This document shows, piece by piece, positions 60,349 through 64,000 of a stretch of 64,000 nucleotides of DNA. The stretch's first letter is position 1. The number at the start of each line of letters is the position of its first letter. Source of the stretch: DTWD01 sp963662965 (lineage in GTDB: Bacteria > Acidobacteriota > Vicinamibacteria > Vicinamibacterales > UBA8438); the NCBI GenBank assembly GCA_963662965.1, contig OY759970.1, forward strand, positions 2,356,001-2,420,000, in the 5' to 3' direction. Under the pieces are notes generated by a model. That model was given only the letters and a program-made list of their open reading frames with translations, searched no databases and was not told where the DNA came from. The position numbers and the translations under genes are program-made.

Positions 60349-60645
60349 CAGATTCCGAACGACTTCGGCGGGCGAGCGGCCCAGCACCGGTCTCTCTCGG
60401 AATCCGCGTCGTCACGGCGGCAGAGGTACCGCTTACAAAAGCCGCGTCGCGGTTCTTCCGACGGATTCCGCCGAGAGACCAGCCGCTGAGCCGCCCGAAC
60501 CTGATGATCGCCGCCGCCCGGAGTGGGCTCGAACGCGCGCAGGCGCGGCCGGGGTGTCGCGGATAACGCCATGAGGCCCGCCGACGACCGCAGGATCGAA
60601 AACTTCGCCGGAGCCGCCAGCGGACGAGCCTGCGCCCTCCTGATC
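60349..60645 (+). repeat. Dispersed hairpin repeat, copy c
   Basis: Core 60349-60504 with stem GCGGCCCAGCACCGGTCTCT facing GAGAGACCAGCCGCTGAGCC. A partial tail to about 60645 matches copy a (CGAAAACTTCGCCGGAGCCG) and then stops. It is closest to copy a in sequence. Confidence 0.75.
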
Positions 60646-60679
60646 CGAACGCGCCTCGCGGGCGCACCATAATCGCGGC

Positions 60680-61021
60680 ATGTCAGTGAAGGAGGCGCGC
60701 ATGGTCGATTTGCACATGGAACGGGCGACCCGCTTCATGACCGCATTACCAGCCCTCTACCGGCGGAGCGGCGAGCAAGCATGGCATCGCGGTCTGACGC
60801 GCGATATCAGCAATACCGGTGTTTTGTTCGAGACGTCGCAGCCCCCACCGATCGAAAGCATCATCGAGTTGACGTTTCACCTGCCCGAACAGCTCGGCAA
60901 TCTTCCGGCCGGGCAGCTCACGTGCGTCGGCAAGGTCGTCCGCCACAAGGACGCAAGCGAGGCAACGCCATCGCGCGCGGCGGCCAAATTCATCGAGTTG
61001 CGACAGGGCGGCGAGGCATAA
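60680..61021 (+). CDS. PilZ-domain protein
   Basis: 113 residues. A single PilZ-like beta barrel: HRGLTRDISNTGVLFET contains the D-x-S-x3-G motif, and RATRFMTALPALYRR may hold the Arg side of the c-di-GMP site (the usual RxxxR is not clean). It ends with AAAKFIELRQ. Probably a cyclic-di-GMP responsive adaptor. It overlaps the end of the degraded methyltransferase on the other strand. Confidence 0.75.
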   Translation: MSVKEARMVDLHMERATRFMTALPALYRRSGEQAWHRGLTRDISNTGVLFETSQPPPIESIIELTFHLPEQLGNLPAGQLTCVGKVVRHKDASEATPSRAAAKFIELRQGGEA

Positions 61022-61744
61022 TCCGTTCTTCGGGAACGAACCCGAAGTTGGTGTGCCACGATGTCGCCGCGTCGGCTTGGTCCCGGGCTGGCTCGAACCG
61101 GTCGATCGGTGTTTCCCTCCCCGGCGGCGAAGTAGTACCCACGATAGCCAAGCTCCCGCAGGAAGCCGAAGACCCGTGCGGTCTGTCCCGGCGCCGGGCG
61201 GTCGTCGACCGACTCGACCAGGAGCGATGGCCGGTCGCGCTCGAGCACCTGCCGTGCGCCGTGCAGCACGTCGAGTTCGTGGCCCTCGACATCGCACTTG
61301 ATGAGGTGAATCGCCTCGAGCCCCAGTTCGGAGACGATCGCGTCATGTCCGTCGCGTTGGTCCACCAAAGTGGCCGTACCGAGATAGCCGACCGCCGGAA
61401 CATGGAGCGTGGCGCGTCCCCGGCGCGTCGGATAGCGCCGCTTCGACCACCTGCAACCGCGAGTAACCGCCGACATCGCCGAGCGTCCGGAGTTAGGCGG
61501 CGAGCTCCGGGATCGACTCGACCGCAACCACCTGCCCGGCGTCGCCGACGGCGCGCAGCATCCAGCAGATGAAGGCGCCGCGATGCGCACCGACGTCGAT
61601 CGCGGTTTGATGCGCGGCCAAGTGGCGTCGAACGAACGCCACCTCTGGCCGCTCCGTACGGAGCCGATAGCGTCAGGCGCGGTGCATGAGCCGGGCGCGA
61701 AGCGCCGTCCGCTGCCACATGGAGGCCTCGGTGACACGCCGCAT
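60990..61744 (-). pseudogene. FkbM-family methyltransferase, heavily degraded
   Basis: Recognisable blocks are VAFVRRHLAAHQTAIDVGAH (SAM motif), HLIKCDVEGHELDVLHGARQ, LLVESVDDRPA and WHTNFGFVPEERI. They lie in three frames. Nonsense codons are at 61673-61675 (TGA) and 61493-61495 (TAA). Frameshifts are needed near 61415-61425 and 61105-61120. FkbM enzymes methylate sugars or polyketides. The neighbouring carbamoyltransferase suggests a former surface-glycan or metabolite locus. Confidence 0.8.
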
Positions 61745-61758
61745 GTATGAGATGGCTT

Positions 61759-62862
61759 CTAGCGTGCCAAGAGCGGGAACGCCAAATCGACGTACGCCAA
61801 CACCCGGAACGAATAGTCGTAGTCATTTTCCACCCGGTGGAAGCGCGCGCCTCCTTCGAGCACGACGCCGTCGGCTTCATAGAAGGTCTTGGCGAGGCCG
61901 ACCTCGCCGTAGTGGCGCGTCGGACGGAAGACGGTGCCGTCCTGCAGTCGTGACCCGTAGTTGAGGTCGCCCTCTTCCTTGAGCCATTCGCACGCGCCCC
62001 AGGCGATGAGATGGCCGCGCCAGCCGTTCTTGACCGCCGCGGCACGGATGAAAATGCCGAACCCATGGTCGGTGCCGTCGCTGTCGGCGCGGTCGGCGAC
62101 GTGCGTCGACCACATCGCGTACGCTTCGATCGACGTCGTCTCGAAGAAGTCGAACCGCGGCTCGACAATGATGCCGGGACCGCCGGCAAAGCTGTCGCTG
62201 ACCGGTCCGGTGTCGAACAGCTGCCCGCCCTCGTGCACATGATGCAGCTGGTACCCGACGGCGATCGGGAGATCGGTGTCGAGGGAGATCCGGCCGCGCA
62301 GACCGGCGTCGAATCGCTCGCGATGGTCGGCCGTGTTGAGACGCTGCCAGTTCAACCACGCATCCTGGGCGATACGTGTCGCGGCCAGCTGCCACTGGAG
62401 TCCTCCTTCGTAGGGCCGGGTGAAGGCCAACGTCTCGACTTCGAGCGGCGGGAGCAGCCCGTGGGGCCCCACGAGGTCGGGGCCGACGCCGTCGCGCGGA
62501 ACCGTGTCGAGCGTGCCGAAGGTAAAGCGCGAGGGGCCCTTGTCGACGGACAGGCTTATCACCGGGCGCCACTGCTCGGCGAAATCCTCCGACCCGAATC
62601 GATGGTCGAAGAAGAGCCCCGCCCGAAACGTCACATCGTCGTTCAGCGCCACGTCGAACGCCACCGACCCCGCCGCACCCAAGAGGGTTTCGCCGTCGCG
62701 GAACCGATTGGAGAACTCGGTGTTGTCCCCGTACAGCATCACGTTCGTGAGGAGCGTGACCGACTCCTGAGCCACTGCCGGGAGCGGACGGCAGGCCACA
62801 AGGAGCGCACACGCAAAGACGAGGGACACAGCGCCCCGAACACGTGCACGCAGGCAAGGCAT
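61759..62862 (-). CDS. Outer-membrane beta-barrel-like protein
   Basis: 367 residues. Signal peptide to about residue 32 (RPLPAVAQE). The mature part is rich in alternating amphipathic strands (VTLLTNVMLYGDNTEFSNRF, FRAGLFFDHRFGSEDFAEQW, VLAYVDLAFPLLAR) with many aromatic residues, which suggests a porin-like barrel. No family recognised. Intact, 15 bases past the start of the degraded methyltransferase on the same strand. Confidence 0.75.
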   Translation of the reverse strand: MPCLRARVRGAVSLVFACALLVACRPLPAVAQESVTLLTNVMLYGDNTEFSNRFRDGETLLGAAGSVAFDVALNDDVTFRAGLFFDHRFGSEDFAEQWRPVISLSVDKGPSRFTFGTLDTVPRDGVGPDLVGPHGLLPPLEVETLAFTRPYEGGLQWQLAATRIAQDAWLNWQRLNTADHRERFDAGLRGRISLDTDLPIAVGYQLHHVHEGGQLFDTGPVSDSFAGGPGIIVEPRFDFFETTSIEAYAMWSTHVADRADSDGTDHGFGIFIRAAAVKNGWRGHLIAWGACEWLKEEGDLNYGSRLQDGTVFRPTRHYGEVGLAKTFYEADGVVLEGGARFHRVENDYDYSFRVLAYVDLAFPLLAR

Positions 62863-62964
62863 GGGCCGCCGATTATACCCTCGCGGTCCTGGTCCTATAC
62901 GAGGCTGCGTCGGCCGTTCCGAGACAGCGGAGCCCGTAGCCGCGTGCTAGGGTGACGTGGATTC

Positions 62965-64000
62965 ATGACGACCATTCTCGGGATTTCGGCTTTTTATCAC
63001 GATTCCGCCGCGGCACTGGTTGTCGACGGCGAGATCGTCGCCGCGGCGCAGGAAGAACGGTTCACCCGCACGAAGCACGACCACGAGTTTCCGGTCCACG
63101 CGATCCAGTACTGCCTCGACGAGGCGGGGCTTGCGCCCGCGCAACTCGACTACGTCGGGTTCTACGAGAAGCCGTTCTTGAAGTTCGAACGCCTGCTCGA
63201 GACCTATTTGTCGTACGCCCCGCGCGGCTTTCGGTCGTTTCTGCAGTTTGTCCCGCTCTGGGCCAAACAAAAGCTGCATCTACCGCGTGAGATTGCGACC
63301 GGGCTCGACCAGCGCTATCGGAAACAGATCGTCTTCACCGAGCATCATGAGTCACACGCCGCGAGCGCTTTTTTTCCGTCGCCGTTCGAGGAGGCGGCCA
63401 TTCTCACCTTCGACGGAGTCGGCGAGTGGGCGACGACGACGTACGGCGTCGGTCGCGGCCATCGCATCGAGCTGACCCACGAGTTACGATTTCCGCATTC
63501 GGTCGGGCTCCTCTACTCCGCATTTACCTATTTCACGGGCTTCAAGGTGAACTCCGGTGAATACAAATTGATGGGCCTCGCGCCCTACGGGGAGCCGAAG
63601 TACATCGACCGCATTCGTGACCATCTGCTCGATCTCAAAGAGGACGGGTCGTTTCGGATGGACATGTCGTACTTCGAGTACTGCGAAGGCCTCAAGATGA
63701 CGTCCTCGAAGTTCGACGCGCTATTCGACGGTCCCCCACGCAGGCCGGAATCGCCGATTACGCAGCGGGAGATGGACCTCGCCGCCTCGATTCAAGAGGT
63801 GACCGAGGAGATCATGCTGCGCTCCGCTCGCCATGTGCACAGAGAGACCGGACTCCGCGATCTCTGCCTGGCCGGCGGGGTGGCGCTCAACTGTGTCGGC
63901 AACGGGCGGATTCTACGCGAAGGGCCGTTCGAGAACGTCTGGATCCAACCGGCGGCCGGCGATGCCGGCGGCGCGCTTGGCGTTGCCCTGTTTATCTGGC
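62965..64000 (+). CDS. Carbamoyltransferase (NodU/CmcH family), 5' part
   Basis: First 345 residues; the gene continues beyond the window. Features: ILGISAFYHDSAAALVVDGE, AAQEERFTRTKHD, the HESHAASAFFPSPF metal site, AILTFDGVGEWATTTYG, and GEYKLMGLAPYGEPKYID. The YrdC-like C-terminal domain lies outside. Such enzymes O-carbamoylate sugars or antibiotics from carbamoyl phosphate. Together with the FkbM remnant it hints at a glycan or secondary-metabolite locus to the right. Confidence 0.93.
   Translation, partial: MTTILGISAFYHDSAAALVVDGEIVAAAQEERFTRTKHDHEFPVHAIQYCLDEAGLAPAQLDYVGFYEKPFLKFERLLETYLSYAPRGFRSFLQFVPLWAKQKLHLPREIATGLDQRYRKQIVFTEHHESHAASAFFPSPFEEAAILTFDGVGEWATTTYGVGRGHRIELTHELRFPHSVGLLYSAFTYFTGFKVNSGEYKLMGLAPYGEPKYIDRIRDHLLDLKEDGSFRMDMSYFEYCEGLKMTSSKFDALFDGPPRRPESPITQREMDLAASIQEVTEEIMLRSARHVHRETGLRDLCLAGGVALNCVGNGRILREGPFENVWIQPAAGDAGGALGVALFIW

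Overview
This GC-rich window looks like a chromosomal segment of a free-living-type Gram-negative bacterium. The best guess is Acidobacteriota, class Vicinamibacteria. That assignment is inferred from the style of the genes: di-heme DUF1111 oxidase, protein kinases with PD40 tails, secreted proteins of a type common in that group, futalosine menaquinone synthesis, and structured GC-rich intergenic repeats. No rRNA is present to confirm it. Most genes are ordinary metabolic genes in short operons.

Left part (1-16 kb): a broken hybrid-type histidine kinase, rpsU, purD-purE, and then a complete arginine pathway. The minus-strand operon argC-argB-argD-argA(GNAT)-argJ-argF diverges from argR-argG-argH. 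The intergenic region carries two good promoters and four ARG-box-like operators. A zinc-ribbon/RG-rich protein, fabI and two small envelope genes follow. Middle part (16-34 kb): a deoxyhypusine synthase-like gene, queC, a porin/CuA-cupredoxin/di-heme group, a DtxR regulator, ubiE/menG, a CoA transferase, homoserine dehydrogenase plus aminotransferase, damaged SUMF1 and rmuC genes, and a complete protein-thiocarboxylate cysteine system (cysteine synthase-rhodanese, JAMM protease, CysO/ThiS-like carrier with a masked C-terminus, MoeB-rhodanese). Right-middle (34-54 kb): Rrf2 regulator with an A-type Fe-S carrier, otsA, a B12 uptake operon under a clear cobalamin riboswitch, an IS3-family element nested in a decayed IS30-family element, yjbQ, mqnE, nadA with a structured leader, superoxide dismutase, a cobalt-type nitrile hydratase cluster, moeA-moaB and a secreted GH3 enzyme.

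Right part (54-64 kb): a tRNA-Arg(ACG) marks the start of a patchy region with four truncated or internally deleted Ser/Thr kinase copies, small zinc-ribbon genes, a SelW-like protein, a metallo-beta-lactamase-fold hydrolase, a PilZ protein, a badly degraded FkbM methyltransferase, an outer-membrane protein and the start of a NodU/CmcH carbamoyltransferase that runs off the window.

Two themes stand out beyond the genes. First, there are several dispersed palindromic repeats: a ~155 bp hairpin family in four copies whose stem shows compensatory changes, a GC-rich post-stop-codon family, and two TA-bounded palindromic elements, one inserted in frame in the porin gene. Second, an unusually large number of genes carry nonsense codons, frameshifts or internal deletions. 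Genome decay and assembly error are both possible for the single-base lesions, but not for the large internal deletions.
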